DNA from: Planococcus sp. MER TA 32b
GTDB lineage: Bacteria; Bacillota; Bacilli; Bacillales_A; Planococcaceae
Direction of reading: 5' to 3'
Assembly: GCA_023715185.1 (NCBI GenBank)
Contig: JAMCAN010000001.1
Location: 1,674,001 to 1,738,000, forward strand
DNA: 64,000 bases
Shown: positions 19,155 to 28,478 of the stretch, one piece after another
Layout: every line of letters starts with the position of its first letter
Position numbering within the stretch: the first letter of the stretch is position 1
Made by a program: the position numbers and the translations under genes
Notes under the pieces: model-generated
Databases searched by the model: none
What the model was told of the DNA's origin: nothing
The model's input: only the letters and a program-made list of their open reading frames with translations

Positions 19155-19538
19155 TTGGAATTCTTGTATTTTATCGCAGCGATTTTATTCGCGATTATCG
19201 TTTACGCGGTGGTGTCATACTTCCGCATGAAAAAAGCAGTCACAACTTTAACGCAGGACCAATTTATCGAGGGATACAGAAAAGCCCAGCTGATCGATGT
19301 GCGTGAGCCGAAAGATTTCGCTGCCGGCCATATCCTGGGAGCACGTAATATTCCTCAGACACAATTGCGCCAGCGCCATAAGGAGATACGTGCAGACAAG
19401 CCCGTTTATTTGTATGACCAGAACGGCGCACGTGCGGGCCGTGTAGCGATTTACTTAAAGAAACAAGGCTATGACCATTTGTACCAATTGCAAGGCGGCT
19501 TCAAACAATGGACCGGCAAAATCAAATCTAAATCCTGA
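19155..19538 (+). CDS. Rhodanese-like domain protein (YqhL type), Asp at the catalytic Cys position
   Basis: This 127-residue protein has one N-terminal membrane segment (ILFAIIVYAVVSYF, about 8-22) and a rhodanese domain with LIDVREPKDFAAGHILGARN. It corresponds by position to B. subtilis yqhL next to gcvPB. The active-site loop reads YLYDQNGARAG: the residue where sulfurtransferases carry catalytic Cys is Asp. It is therefore unlikely to transfer sulfur and may be a binding or signalling module (inference). Start codon is TTG with a good ribosome site. A terminator follows. Confidence 0.9.
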   Translation: MEFLYFIAAILFAIIVYAVVSYFRMKKAVTTLTQDQFIEGYRKAQLIDVREPKDFAAGHILGARNIPQTQLRQRHKEIRADKPVYLYDQNGARAGRVAIYLKKQGYDHLYQLQGGFKQWTGKIKSKS

Positions 19539-19543
19539 CAGAC

Positions 19544-19571
19544 AGCTCTTCCAGACGGAAGAGCTTTTTTT
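19544..19571 (+). terminator. Terminator between the rhodanese and AAA ATPase genes
   Basis: AGCTCTTCC / GGAAGAGCT with seven T. Only 30 bp remain before the next start codon, so the AAA gene probably depends on read-through. Confidence 0.85.
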
Positions 19572-19600
19572 AAAAAAATTCGCTTTTACGGAGGTCTGAC

Positions 19601-20872
19601 ATGACTGAAAATATCCTGTTCCCCCACCATCCAAGCCTAAAAGACAGTTTGCCTGTGTACGCCAGTATAGCTGAAGTTTCAAACAGGATATTCACTTGCC
19701 TCAACGGACGTTCGTTGGGATCCTGGAAACATATAGACATAACAGAACCTTTTATGCAATTGCACAGCCATCTTCTGGACATGATGAAAAAAGGGCAGCT
19801 GGAGTATGAAACTCTAGCCTTCATCTATGAAGCGCGTCCACAGGGCAGAATTACAAACGCAGCTGAAGATCTTCACAGCACAAACCTTTCAATCGACACG
19901 ACTTTTGAAAATCGGATCCTTTATTTTCCCGGCCATGATGTCGCAGTCACCCAGCTGACTTTCTATACACACGCGGAAACAAGCTGGCCGGAATTCCAAT
20001 GCTATGCCAAATCAGTCGAAGACGCTCACAGCTTCTTACAGGCGGTCGATGAATTATTACGGCAGATGCTGATGAATAACATCACCTTTCTGGTTGATAC
20101 TGAAGATGGGGTTCGCCGCCGGAACTTCAGCAGCCATGCGATCATCGAACGTTCTGACGTCATCCTGGACGAACCCGTCAAAAAAGATATTTTCAGGTCC
20201 ATTGATGAATTCTTCAAAGACGATGGGCAGTTTTTCAGAAATTACGGCATCCCGTATAAACGGGGAATCCTTCTTTACGGTTCACCAGGCAACGGCAAAA
20301 CGACGTTGGTCAAATCGATCACCGGATCGACCGAAGCTCCTGTCGTCTACTGGCAGATTACGGAGTACACGAACAGTTCCACCATCCAGGAAGTGTTCAG
20401 CATCGTTTCAAGGCTTGCTCCAGCCATCCTGGTAATAGAAGACATCGACTCGATGCCGGAATACACCCGCTCTGTCTTCTTGAATACGCTGGACGGCACA
20501 CAAGCCCGTGAAGGATTATTCGTCATCGGCACGACCAATTACCCTGAAAAGATCGATCCCGCTTTGATCAACCGAGCTGGACGGTTCGACCGGGCATACG
20601 AAATTCCTTCACCTTCCCAGAAGTTGCGAAAAATCTATCTCCAGAAACTGGACATCAACAATATTTTTACAGAAGCGCAATTATCTGATATGGCTAGCCG
20701 GACGAAAGGCTTGTCAATATCGCAGCTGAACGAGCTTTATATGTCCAGTGCATTGAATTGGCATTATGACGGAGAATCAGCGTACGAAAAACGCATCGAA
20801 GAACTCCTGCAGCAGAATAAAAGAGCTGAACGCAATAACTGGCAGGAAGCCGATTCCTTTATCGGATTTTAA
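19601..20872 (+). CDS. Bcs1-like AAA+ ATPase of unknown function
   Basis: This 423-residue protein has an N-terminal region (about 1-210) I do not recognise and a C-terminal AAA+ domain (about 215-390). Visible motifs are Walker A LLYGSPGNGKTTLVKS, Walker B AILVIEDIDSM, sensor 1 FVIGTTNYPEKIDPALINRA and arginine finger GRFDRAYEIP. The core resembles the Bcs1/COG0464 class of remodelling ATPases. It has a GGAGG ribosome site. It lies between the yqhL-type gene and gcvPB, where B. subtilis has no such gene as far as I recall, so it looks like a lineage-specific insertion. No partner gene or membrane segment indicates its substrate. Confidence 0.85.
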   Translation: MTENILFPHHPSLKDSLPVYASIAEVSNRIFTCLNGRSLGSWKHIDITEPFMQLHSHLLDMMKKGQLEYETLAFIYEARPQGRITNAAEDLHSTNLSIDTTFENRILYFPGHDVAVTQLTFYTHAETSWPEFQCYAKSVEDAHSFLQAVDELLRQMLMNNITFLVDTEDGVRRRNFSSHAIIERSDVILDEPVKKDIFRSIDEFFKDDGQFFRNYGIPYKRGILLYGSPGNGKTTLVKSITGSTEAPVVYWQITEYTNSSTIQEVFSIVSRLAPAILVIEDIDSMPEYTRSVFLNTLDGTQAREGLFVIGTTNYPEKIDPALINRAGRFDRAYEIPSPSQKLRKIYLQKLDINNIFTEAQLSDMASRTKGLSISQLNELYMSSALNWHYDGESAYEKRIEELLQQNKRAERNNWQEADSFIGF

Positions 20873-20881
20873 TTGAAATGT

Positions 20882-20920
20882 AAAAAGGCCTGGAAGCAAA
20901 TCCGCTTCCAGGCCTTTTTT
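20882..20920. terminator. Bidirectional terminator between the AAA ATPase and gcvPB
   Basis: AAAAAGGCCTGGAAGC pairs with GCTTCCAGGCCTTTTT, a perfect 16-bp stem with A and T tracts on both sides, between convergent genes. Confidence 0.92.
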
Positions 20921-20926
20921 GTGTTC

Positions 20927-22390
20927 TTATTCAGCTTTGTGGTAACGCAAAACAGGTTTCCGCGCAGCTTTTGTTTCATCAAGGCGTTTGATGACAGTGG
21001 TATGAGGCGCATCCTGGACAATTTCAGGATTCTCTTCCACTTCCCGCGCAATCTGGATCATTGCGTCGATGAAAGCATCAAGCGTTTCTTTCGATTCTGT
21101 TTCAGTCGGTTCGATCATCATTCCTTCTTCCACGTTCAACGGGAAGTAGATTGTCGGCGGATGATAGCCGAAGTCAAGCAGGCGTTTTGCCATATCAAGC
21201 GTTCGCACGCCTAATTTCTTCTGGCGACGGCCACTCAATACAAATTCGTGTTTGCAATGGCGGTCATATGGCAAATCGAAATGCTCCTGCAATCTGCGCA
21301 TCATATAGTTTGCGTTCAGCACTGCGTACTCCGTTACGGCTTTCAGGCCATCCGGCCCCATAGAACGGATATACGTATAAGCACGGACATTGATTCCGAA
21401 GTTTCCATAGAACGGTTTGACACGCCCGATTGACTGCGGACGGTCATAATCGAATGCGAACACGCCGTCTTTTTTGACGAGGATCGGTTTTGGAAGGAAC
21501 GGCAGTAAATCCTTATTGACTCCTACTGGTCCTGATCCCGGTCCGCCGCCGCCGTGAGGCCCCGTAAATGTTTTATGAAGATTCAAATGGACAACGTCAA
21601 AGCCCATATCGCCAGGACGAGCTTTGGACATAACGGCATTCAAGTTTGCGCCGTCATAATAGAGCTTGCCGCCGACTTCGTGGATGATGGCAGCCATCTC
21701 CAGGATCTGCTCTTCAAAAAGACCCAAAGTATTCGGATTTGTCAGCATCAAAGCGGCTGTATCTTCCCCGACTACGCGCTTCAAATCCTCCAGGTCGACA
21801 AGGCCGTGCTCATTCGATTTAACCGTTACGGTCTCAAATCCAGCAACCGTTGCAGATGCAGGATTGGTGCCGTGTGCCGAGTCAGGAACGATGACTTTCG
21901 TGCGTTTCGTATCCCCGTTTGCTTCGTGGAACGCGCGGATCATCATCAACCCTGTCCATTCCCCGTGCGCTCCGGCAGCCGGCTGAAGGGTCACTTCATC
22001 CATGCCTGTTATTTCCTTCAAGTGTTCCTGAAGGTCATACATCAATTCCATGGCGCCCTGTACTGTAGACTCGTCCTGCAGCGGGTGGATATTGGCGAAT
22101 CCGGAATATCTTGCAACAGACTCGTTGATTTTCGGATTGTATTTCATCGTGCACGAACCTAATGGATAGAAACCGGAATCGACACCGTGATTTCGTTTGG
22201 ATAATGCAGTGTAATGGCGCATGATGTCAAGTTCGGAAACCTCCGGCAGATCTGCCGCCTCATCGCGGACCAGACCTTCCGGCAGTAAATCAGCAAGATC
22301 GATTTCAGGTACATCGAGTTCCGGCAGGCTGTAGCCGACGCGGCCTTCTTTAGTCATTTCAAAAATGAGCGGTTGGTTGTCTTTATGCAT
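20927..22390 (-). CDS. gcvPB: Glycine dehydrogenase (decarboxylating) subunit 2
   Basis: This 487-residue C-terminal half of the two-subunit P protein carries the PLP-binding Lys in [20 protein letters not shown]. With GcvPA it decarboxylates glycine and passes the aminomethyl group to lipoylated H protein. The chosen ATG (22390) lies within the end of gcvPA after an ATGGGGGC site and gives the start [12 protein letters not shown]; the longer frame only reflects the overlap. Last gene of gcvT-gcvPA-gcvPB. Confidence 0.97.
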   Translation of the reverse strand: MHKDNQPLIFEMTKEGRVGYSLPELDVPEIDLADLLPEGLVRDEAADLPEVSELDIMRHYTALSKRNHGVDSGFYPLGSCTMKYNPKINESVARYSGFANIHPLQDESTVQGAMELMYDLQEHLKEITGMDEVTLQPAAGAHGEWTGLMMIRAFHEANGDTKRTKVIVPDSAHGTNPASATVAGFETVTVKSNEHGLVDLEDLKRVVGEDTAALMLTNPNTLGLFEEQILEMAAIIHEVGGKLYYDGANLNAVMSKARPGDMGFDVVHLNLHKTFTGPHGGGGPGSGPVGVNKDLLPFLPKPILVKKDGVFAFDYDRPQSIGRVKPFYGNFGINVRAYTYIRSMGPDGLKAVTEYAVLNANYMMRRLQEHFDLPYDRHCKHEFVLSGRRQKKLGVRTLDMAKRLLDFGYHPPTIYFPLNVEEGMMIEPTETESKETLDAFIDAMIQIAREVEENPEIVQDAPHTTVIKRLDETKAARKPVLRYHKAE

Positions 22391-23729
22391 GAGTAGCCCC
22401 CATTTCCTGCACGAATGCATCGATTTCTTCTTTAGTGCGCTGTTCAGTAACGGCGATCAACATATGGTTATCGAACTCATCATAGCTCAAGCCCAGGTCG
22501 TATCCGCCGATCATCCCTTTTTGCAGCAGGGAGGCATTCAGCTCTTTGACCGGTGAATCTGTTTTTACGACGATTTCATTGAAATGTGCGCCATCAAAAG
22601 CGATTTCAAAACCGGCTGCTTTCAATTGCTGTTTCATATAGTAGGTTTTCGTTATGTTTTGGACAGCCATTTCTTTCGTGCCTTCTTTGCCGAGTGCAGT
22701 CATGGCAACAGATGCAGCAAGAGCGTTCAACGCTTGGTTTGAACAGATATTCGAAGTGGCTTTGTCGCGGCGGATATGCTGTTCGCGCGCCTGCAGAGTC
22801 AGTACGAAACCGCGGCGGCCGTCTTCGTCCGTCGTTTCACCCACAAGGCGTCCCGGCACTTTTCTCATCAGCGCTTTAGTCACGGCAAAATAACCGCAAT
22901 GGGGTCCGCCGAACGCTTCAGGGATACCGAATGGCTGTGCGTCCCCCACTGTAATATCCGCGCCCAATTTGCCTGGAGGAGTTAAAGCCCCAAGCGCTAA
23001 CGGGTTTGATGAAACAGTGAACAATGCCCCCGCTTCATGGACAATCGGTTCGATTTCCTTCAGATTCTCAACCTGGCCGAAGAAGTTAGGATACTGGATC
23101 ATAACCGCTGCCGTATTGTCGTCAATCATTTCTTTCAAAGCATCAAGATCCGTATGGCCATCTTTCAAAGGAATTTCTTCCACCGCGATGGACTGTCCAA
23201 GGGCATACGAACGAACTACGTCACGAGACTCTGGGTGCACCGCGCGCGAAACCAGAATTTTTTTGCGGCGCGTGTGCCCTGCAGCGAGCATTCCGGCTTC
23301 CGCCAGTGACGTCCCGCCGTCGTACATCGAAGAGTTGGCAATCTCCATGCCTGTCAATTCACTGATCATTGTCTGGAATTCGAAAATCGCCTGCAGCTCA
23401 CCCTGTGAAATCTCAGGCTGGTATGGTGTGTAGGCAGTGTAGAATTCCGAACGTGAAATGACATGATCCACGATGATCGGTTTGTAATGGTCATAAACTC
23501 CTGCTCCAAGGAACGAAGCATACGTATTGGAATCCGCATTTTTTGCAGCCAATTGCGACAATTCTTTTGTCAATGAACTTTCTGATTTTGCAGGTTTAAT
23601 ATTGTATTCGCCTTTGAACCTTACTTTCTCCGGAATATCGGCAAATAATTCGTCGATCGACTGGATGCCGATTGTATCGAGCATTGCTTTTTCATCTTGA
23701 GGCGTCATTGGTAAATAGCGATGTTTCAT
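22383..23729 (-). CDS. gcvPA: Glycine dehydrogenase (decarboxylating) subunit 1
   Basis: This 448-residue N-terminal half of P protein begins [17 protein letters not shown]. It contains [18 protein letters not shown] and [20 protein letters not shown], both typical. The ATG at 23729 has an AAGGGGA site and matches the family length of about 448; an upstream in-frame ATG adds seven atypical residues. It lies 27 bp after gcvT and overlaps gcvPB. Confidence 0.97.
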   Translation of the reverse strand: MKHRYLPMTPQDEKAMLDTIGIQSIDELFADIPEKVRFKGEYNIKPAKSESSLTKELSQLAAKNADSNTYASFLGAGVYDHYKPIIVDHVISRSEFYTAYTPYQPEISQGELQAIFEFQTMISELTGMEIANSSMYDGGTSLAEAGMLAAGHTRRKKILVSRAVHPESRDVVRSYALGQSIAVEEIPLKDGHTDLDALKEMIDDNTAAVMIQYPNFFGQVENLKEIEPIVHEAGALFTVSSNPLALGALTPPGKLGADITVGDAQPFGIPEAFGGPHCGYFAVTKALMRKVPGRLVGETTDEDGRRGFVLTLQAREQHIRRDKATSNICSNQALNALAASVAMTALGKEGTKEMAVQNITKTYYMKQQLKAAGFEIAFDGAHFNEIVVKTDSPVKELNASLLQKGMIGGYDLGLSYDEFDNHMLIAVTEQRTKEEIDAFVQEMGATHA

Positions 23730-23756
23730 CGATAGCTGTCCCCTTTTCAATTGAAA

Positions 23757-24854
23757 TTAATTGCTGCGTTTATAAAATGGCGTTTCTACAGTAATAGCTT
23801 TCAGGCGCTTATTGCGGATTTCCACTTCAAGTTCCTTGCCAAGTTCAGCATGTTCTGTGGAAACAAGTGCCAGTCCTATATTTTTTTTCAATGTGGGTGA
23901 TTGTGTCCCGGTAGTCACTTCGCCGATTTTTTCATCGTTCAAGTAGACTGCATAGCCATGGCGCGGAATCCCTTTATCAATCATTTCGATTCCGACAAGT
24001 TTACGCGGAACTCCATTTTCTTTTTGGCCGGCAAGAGCCTCTTTCCCGATAAAATCATCTTTAGCCAGTTTGACGACAAAATTGATCCCCGCTTCCAAAG
24101 GAGAAATATCCTTTGTCAGTTCCTGGCCGTAAAGTGCCAGACAAGCCTCGAAACGCAATGTATCCCGCGCGCCCAAACCTGCAGGTATAACGCCATCATC
24201 CTTGCCTGCTTTTAATATATCGTCCCATAACGCTATGGAAGCTTCAGGAGAAGCGTATATTTCAAAACCGTTTTCACCGGTGTAACCAGTGCGGGAAATG
24301 AGAACCGGATAACCGCCGATCAAAACGTCTTTTTTGAAGCGGAAAGGTTTGATGTCCGCCAAACTTTCTTCAGTCAGCCGCTGAAGAATCTGTTCGGCAA
24401 GCGGGCCCTGCAATGCGAGCAATCCGTATTGATCAGAAACATTTTTCAGCTCGACACCATCCATCGAGTGTTTTAGCATCCATTCAAAATCTTTTTCGAT
24501 ATTCGAGGCATTGACTACCAGCATATAATTTTCTTCGTCAAAACGGTAAGTCAAAAGATCATCGACGGTGCCGCCGTCAGGATAACACATAGCTGTATAC
24601 TGAGCTTGCCCATCCTTGATTTTGGAAATATCATTTGTCAGGAGCTTCTGAAGAAATTCCAGGCTGTTCGGACCTGACACCAGAATCTCACCCATATGCG
24701 ATACGTCGAAAAGCCCAGCTTTAGTTCTTACAGCTTCGTGTTCATCTTTGATGCTTGAAAATTGCACAGGCAATTCCCAGCCCCCGAAATCGATTGTCTT
24801 ACCGCCGTATTGTGAATATGACTCGAATAGCGGTGTACGTTTTAACTCTCCCAT
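23757..24854 (-). CDS. gcvT: Aminomethyltransferase, glycine cleavage T protein
   Basis: This 365-residue tetrahydrofolate-dependent enzyme releases ammonia and methylene-THF from aminomethylated H protein. Signatures: [34 protein letters not shown] (folate pocket), [20 protein letters not shown]. It is the first gene of the operon, directly behind a glycine riboswitch and terminator, so expression should rise with glycine. Confidence 0.97.
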   Translation of the reverse strand: MGELKRTPLFESYSQYGGKTIDFGGWELPVQFSSIKDEHEAVRTKAGLFDVSHMGEILVSGPNSLEFLQKLLTNDISKIKDGQAQYTAMCYPDGGTVDDLLTYRFDEENYMLVVNASNIEKDFEWMLKHSMDGVELKNVSDQYGLLALQGPLAEQILQRLTEESLADIKPFRFKKDVLIGGYPVLISRTGYTGENGFEIYASPEASIALWDDILKAGKDDGVIPAGLGARDTLRFEACLALYGQELTKDISPLEAGINFVVKLAKDDFIGKEALAGQKENGVPRKLVGIEMIDKGIPRHGYAVYLNDEKIGEVTTGTQSPTLKKNIGLALVSTEHAELGKELEVEIRNKRLKAITVETPFYKRSN

Positions 24855-24884
24855 TCAACTTCCTCCTCTTTGATCAAATTCCAC

Positions 24885-24927
24885 AAAAAAAGGACAGAGA
24901 TTCCCCTGTTAAGGGAAATCTCTGTCC
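24885..24927 (-). terminator. Riboswitch-controlled terminator of the gcv operon
   Basis: GGACAGAGATT / AATCTCTGTCC stem followed on the minus strand by seven T, between the aptamers and gcvT. The 5' arm overlaps the end of the second aptamer (CAGGACAGAG), as expected for a switch that favours antitermination when glycine binds. Confidence 0.85.
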
Positions 24928-25083
24928 TGGAACCTGAAAGTTTACCGTTACGGTTTTCCTCTTTGGTAGTTGCAGAGCAACACTCTCCAGAGATGCGTCC
25001 GGCACGAGTCTTTTTGCCTGAGAGATTCACGGCTGCTGCCATTTGCTCCTTCGGCGACGCTTTTGCGTACTCTCCCCGTGCTT
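24928..25083 (-). ncRNA. Tandem glycine riboswitch
   Basis: Minus-strand RNA shows two aptamers in series. The first has GGAGAG, GTCGCCGAAGGAGCAA and CTCTCAGGCAAAAAGAC. The second has CTCTGGAGAG, CTACCAAAGAGG and CTTTCAGGTTCCAGGACAG. These are the conserved blocks of the gcvT-type glycine riboswitch. It precedes gcvT and a terminator. Confidence 0.95.
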
Positions 25084-25228
25084 TCATCCGCCCAAATCAA
25101 AATGATTGGTCCATAGCGCTATACAGAATCGTATAACTTCGTCTATATCCTAACATTATTGAAGGGTAAGCGCAATCTTTTTTGAGCATCGAGTTCAAAC
25201 CCGAACATTATCTCTTAATAAACGCAAA

Positions 25229-25741
25229 TCATCCGCCTTTTAATCGATTCACTTGAAAAGCCGCGTATTGTGTAATCTGCCGCAGCGTTCGGAATTCAGT
25301 ACGGATCGTGATATGGGCAGCCGCTTTATAATGAGGATAACGGGCTTTGTATAAGGCTTCTATCTGCTCTTTCGTCGAATTCACCACAATCGGCCTTTTC
25401 GGATCTTTATGGATCCTTCTCCAAATTTCCCGAAACGGCGCATCCAGAAACAATACAAGCCCCGTTTGCCGCATTATCCTTCTATTCACGTCAAGCATTG
25501 CCACGCCGCCGCCGGTGGAAACAATGCAATCCTCATCCTTAAGGTTCTGCAGGAATTGCGTTTCCAGTTCTCTGAAAAACGCTTCTCCGCGGCTTTCAAA
25601 TATAGCAGCCACGGTCATTCCCATTTGTCTCGCAATCTCTTTATCCATATCATAATATGGCATTTTCAACAGGAAACTGAGTCTTCTGCCGACAGCGCTT
25701 TTTCCGCACCCCATAAATCCGACCAAATAAATTCTTTTCAT
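25229..25741 (-). CDS. aroK: Shikimate kinase
   Basis: This 170-residue P-loop kinase phosphorylates shikimate in aromatic amino acid synthesis. It begins MKRIYLVGFMGCGKSAVGRR (Walker A), and CIVSTGGGVAMLDVNR is the shikimate-binding Gly loop. DPKRPIV lies in the lid region. I chose the ATG at 25741 because the P-loop then starts near residue 8, as in the family. It sits 23 bp after the last comG gene, as in B. subtilis, and may be read from the com operon as well. Confidence 0.93.
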   Translation of the reverse strand: MKRIYLVGFMGCGKSAVGRRLSFLLKMPYYDMDKEIARQMGMTVAAIFESRGEAFFRELETQFLQNLKDEDCIVSTGGGVAMLDVNRRIMRQTGLVLFLDAPFREIWRRIHKDPKRPIVVNSTKEQIEALYKARYPHYKAAAHITIRTEFRTLRQITQYAAFQVNRLKGG

Positions 25742-25764
25742 CCTACCACCCGATACTACCCAAA

Positions 25765-25968
25765 TCACTCAGGTATTTTATTTTTCTCTACTTCTGCCAG
25801 TAGTTGTATAGTAGCATGCCGGTGCATATTTTCCAATCCATCATATATTTTATAATGTTGGCCATATAGCGCTGCGGCATGCGACAGGATTATCATAGCG
25901 GCAAGAAAGAAAATGATTGATACTGGGTAAGCGGCGGCTTTTTCGGATTTAAGGACCTGTAATGGCAT
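25765..25968 (-). CDS. Short ComGG-like protein, last gene of the comG operon
   Basis: This 67-residue product has one hydrophobic segment (AAAYPVSIIFFLAAMIILSHAA) and a short polar tail. Its place after comGF, overlapping it by 20 bp, marks it as ComGG, but it is about half the usual length (B. subtilis ComGG is near 124 residues). No disabling frameshift is evident. ComGG is a minor pseudopilin poorly conserved in sequence, so the assignment rests on position and topology. Confidence 0.6.
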   Translation of the reverse strand: MPLQVLKSEKAAAYPVSIIFFLAAMIILSHAAALYGQHYKIYDGLENMHRHATIQLLAEVEKNKIPE

Positions 25969-26401
25969 AGTCCGACCTCTCTTCTTTTCCGTTTGAACGG
26001 ATTGCGGATACTTTCAGCGTTTTTCCGACGATGCTGAAAGTACAGCTGCTTATGCCGGTCACCATAATTTCATGTCCCTGCCCAAGTCTCTGTTTTCGAA
26101 TAAAGGTGCCATAAACTTCTATATCGTATTCGTTGACGCCTTGGACGACACGGAATCCCTTTCCGTCGTTGATGATTTCTATAGCGTCAACATCCGTCAG
26201 ATAGCTTTGCATATCGGCTGTGAATAAGCGCCACTCCACTTCTCCTGGATCCAGGTCTTCCATGAATTCCGCTGTATACAAATAAAATAGAATGATGAGC
26301 GGCATGATAGCAGCCACCAGAACCAAATCAATCAGCGCATCGAAATATATGAAGCCTGTTTCAGAACTCAATCTTGGGAATCCTTTTTTAGTTACAAGCA
26401 T
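25949..26401 (-). CDS. comGF: Competence minor pseudopilin ComGF
   Basis: This 150-residue protein has a prepilin-like N-terminus, GFIYFDALIDLVLVAAIMPL, followed by the ComGF-type region with EVEWRLFTADMQSYLTDVD and GQGHEIMVTGISSCTFSI. It contributes to assembly of the transformation pseudopilus. Its start overlaps the end of comGE by 10 bp. Confidence 0.85.
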   Translation of the reverse strand: MLVTKKGFPRLSSETGFIYFDALIDLVLVAAIMPLIILFYLYTAEFMEDLDPGEVEWRLFTADMQSYLTDVDAIEIINDGKGFRVVQGVNEYDIEVYGTFIRKQRLGQGHEIMVTGISSCTFSIVGKTLKVSAIRSNGKEERSDYAITGP

Positions 26402-26721
26402 ATTGTCTCTTCCAGTGAACGGTAGTTTTTATACCGGACACATAAATCACTGCCGTAATCCCATGAAAAGACCACCCCGTTGACTGTCCTTTCACCTCGG
26501 ACAGCACCGTATGCCTTTATCGTTTTCGCCGCTTCATGCAATGTCTCAAAAGCGGCAGCGCGCAATTGCTTATCATCGAGTGTCTGCTGCATTTTTTGCA
26601 CAGTCGGCAACAGCGTGCCGAACAGCATAAAGATAATCAGCAGGCTAAGCATCGTTTCTGCCCATGACAGGCCCTTTTCATCCAGAAAAAACCACCCTTC
26701 CTTTTCCAAGATGTACAACAA
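26392..26721 (-). CDS. comGE: Competence minor pseudopilin ComGE
   Basis: Small prepilin-like protein with processing motif EKG-LSWAETMLSLLIIF followed by a hydrophobic helix. No in-frame ATG or GTG lies near the processing site. The coordinates given use a TTG at 26721. A CTG at 26685 is better placed behind AAGGAAGGG (9 bp spacing) and would give the short leader usual for pseudopilins. It overlaps comGD and comGF, which suggests coupled translation. Assigned by position and topology. Confidence 0.75.
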   Translation of the reverse strand: MLYILEKEGWFFLDEKGLSWAETMLSLLIIFMLFGTLLPTVQKMQQTLDDKQLRAAAFETLHEAAKTIKAYGAVRGERTVNGVVFSWDYGSDLCVRYKNYRSLEETICL

Positions 26722-27118
26722 TCGTTTTATCTCCTGTGCTGGTCGCGAACACCAAAGTGCCCGATGCGACCACTGATCCGTTTGACAAATAACTGACGGC
26801 AGTCAGATTACCGGTACTTTTCCACACAATTGATTTTGGGAACGGCCGTGAAGAAATGATGTTGTACTGATCTTGCAAAATATCGTATCTGCCCGCCCCC
26901 CTGAACATGACAGAAACTGATACGCCGGTTCTATAGGCTTCCGTTTGAGCAAAATAAATATCATTTTTAAGAAGCTGAAAAAACCGTTCTTCTTCTTTTT
27001 TCACGGCAATATGATTATATGCAGGCAAACCGATGCCGATTGTCGCCATGAGCAGTGCCAAAACGATCAATACTTCCAGCAGCGAGAACCCTTTATGATT
27101 TAAGCCGCCGGTTCTGAT
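26678..27118 (-). CDS. comGD: Competence minor pseudopilin ComGD, with no standard start codon
   Basis: The frame contains a clear type IV prepilin signal, HKGFSLLEVLIVLALLMAT, with cleavage after the Gly and Glu at +5. Upstream the frame runs only to a TGA at about 27131-27133. Between that stop and the signal there is no ATG, GTG or TTG; two ATC codons (27116-27121) are the likeliest rare starts. The first TTG (27070) lies inside the hydrophobic helix and would remove the processing site. The mature part (about 125 residues) matches ComGD in size. It overlaps comGC. Confidence 0.82.
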   Translation of the reverse strand: MRTGGLNHKGFSLLEVLIVLALLMATIGIGLPAYNHIAVKKEEERFFQLLKNDIYFAQTEAYRTGVSVSVMFRGAGRYDILQDQYNIISSRPFPKSIVWKSTGNLTAVSYLSNGSVVASGTLVFATSTGDKTIVVHLGKGRVVFSG

Positions 27119-27417
27119 GATACAACACCATCAGTGGATATGTTTACAGTGTCACCGTTCGGACAATTTGTTTCATCTGTTTTCAAGTATCCTTCACTGA
27201 CCAGTTCTGCAACCGTAGGAACCGCTTTTAAATCCATCCGATACGATTCCACTTGCCCCTGGACCATCTGGACAAACGCTTCGCATCCCTTGTCATCTAT
27301 TGATGACCTTTGCTTTGTAACGTTCGGTATGGCGATGGCTATCAGCACTGTGATGATCAGCATGACTATCAGCATTTCAATTAACGTAAACCCTTTTTGG
27401 TTTTTCAACTTCTTCAT
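27100..27417 (-). CDS. comGC: Competence major pseudopilin ComGC
   Basis: This 105-residue pseudopilin has the prepilin signal MKKLKNQKGFTLIEMLIVML, cleaved after the Gly and N-methylated in known homologues. Two Cys (in DKGCEAFV and ETNCPNGD) are positioned like the ComGC disulfide pair. It forms the transformation pseudopilus that carries DNA to ComEA. It lies 14 bp after comGB. Confidence 0.93.
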   Translation of the reverse strand: MKKLKNQKGFTLIEMLIVMLIITVLIAIAIPNVTKQRSSIDDKGCEAFVQMVQGQVESYRMDLKAVPTVAELVSEGYLKTDETNCPNGDTVNISTDGVVSSEPAA

Positions 27418-27431
27418 AATGATCTTCCTCC

Positions 27432-28478
27432 TTAAATTGTATGGACCAGATTATACATGGGCAAAAGAATCGCCAAATAAGCGGCGACGATGCACGCGGC
27501 AATAATGACAAAGAATGCCGGCTGAATTATTTTCAGCCATTTTTGAGTTTGCTGCTCAATTTGTTCCATTTGCACTTCGCTGTAGAGGATCAGTTCTTTC
27601 CCCAGGAATCCGGTCAGTTCACCATGCTTCAGGAATGCCGGCATATCCGACGACAGGATTCCCATCCGTTCGACGGCCGCCGACAACGGCTGACCCTGGA
27701 TAATTTCTGATTTTACGCGTCCGGCTATGAAGCGGATGACTTTGTGATGGTTTTGTTCAGCCAAGACCTGCAGCGATTCCTGAAGCGAAATACCGCTGTG
27801 GACCAATGTGCCAAGTTCCCTGGCAATCAGATGCGACCAATAGAGTCGGATGTATTTTTTTACGACAGGGAGACGCAACAGCCAATTGACCTGCACATGG
27901 ACCTTTTGCGCTTTTAATATCTTCCAGAAAACAAAGGTGCCGAAAAGACATACAGCTATGCCTCCAATAAAATAATCAGGCAGTTTCAGTAAATATGCAG
28001 GGACGCCATTACTGTCCCCGCCGCTTTGAAAAGAAGACATCAATTCGGCCAGGTTCGGCACATAATTCATCCGGAAAAACAGGAACAGCAAAGAAGTGAA
28101 TCCGAGCAAGGAAACCGGATAAACCATTATATTCTTCAATTTTGTCTGAACCTGTTCAGTTCTTCCAAAACTTTTCGCGATGCTCTCCAAAGATTCCGAC
28201 AGCCTGCCATGGTGTTCTGCTATCTCTACCGGAAAAAGCACACTGTCTTTAAATCCCAGAAATTTCATCAGCTCGGCTGCATTTCCCCCGCTTTTTAATA
28301 TTGAACTTAATCCCTCGTCAGCAGCTTCGAATGTTCTGCTGTGGATCGGCAACAGCAGTGTAAGCGCAGTAGGCAATAAATAACCTTCTGTCAATAAGGC
28401 CGCCAGACGTTCAAGAAACCGGCTGCGGTCACGCAGATGGATCTTCTGTGATCTGCTCCTGACGCTCAAACGCACCAA
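27432..28478 (-). CDS. comGB: Competence type II secretion/pilus membrane protein ComGB
   Basis: This protein of about 348 residues matches the GspF/PilC family with duplicated cytoplasmic domains and three membrane helices (about LLGFTSLLFLFFRMNYV, YFIGGIAVCLFGTFVFW, and C-terminal FFVIIAACIVAAYLAILLPM). I place the start at a TTG (28478) or the adjacent GTG (28475), 8-11 bp behind GGGAGGG. This gives a 50-bp overlap with comGA. A longer in-frame start at 28571 has no such support. Confidence 0.9.
   Translation of the reverse strand: MVRLSVRSRSQKIHLRDRSRFLERLAALLTEGYLLPTALTLLLPIHSRTFEAADEGLSSILKSGGNAAELMKFLGFKDSVLFPVEIAEHHGRLSESLESIAKSFGRTEQVQTKLKNIMVYPVSLLGFTSLLFLFFRMNYVPNLAELMSSFQSGGDSNGVPAYLLKLPDYFIGGIAVCLFGTFVFWKILKAQKVHVQVNWLLRLPVVKKYIRLYWSHLIARELGTLVHSGISLQESLQVLAEQNHHKVIRFIAGRVKSEIIQGQPLSAAVERMGILSSDMPAFLKHGELTGFLGKELILYSEVQMEQIEQQTQKWLKIIQPAFFVIIAACIVAAYLAILLPMYNLVHTI

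Noticed and set aside
21554..22162. Plus-strand frame of 202 codons opposite gcvPB
   Set aside because: Antisense shadow of a conserved gene with no recognisable domain.
24842..25087. Minus-strand 81-codon frame before gcvT
   Set aside because: It lies across the glycine riboswitch and its terminator, which are non-coding.
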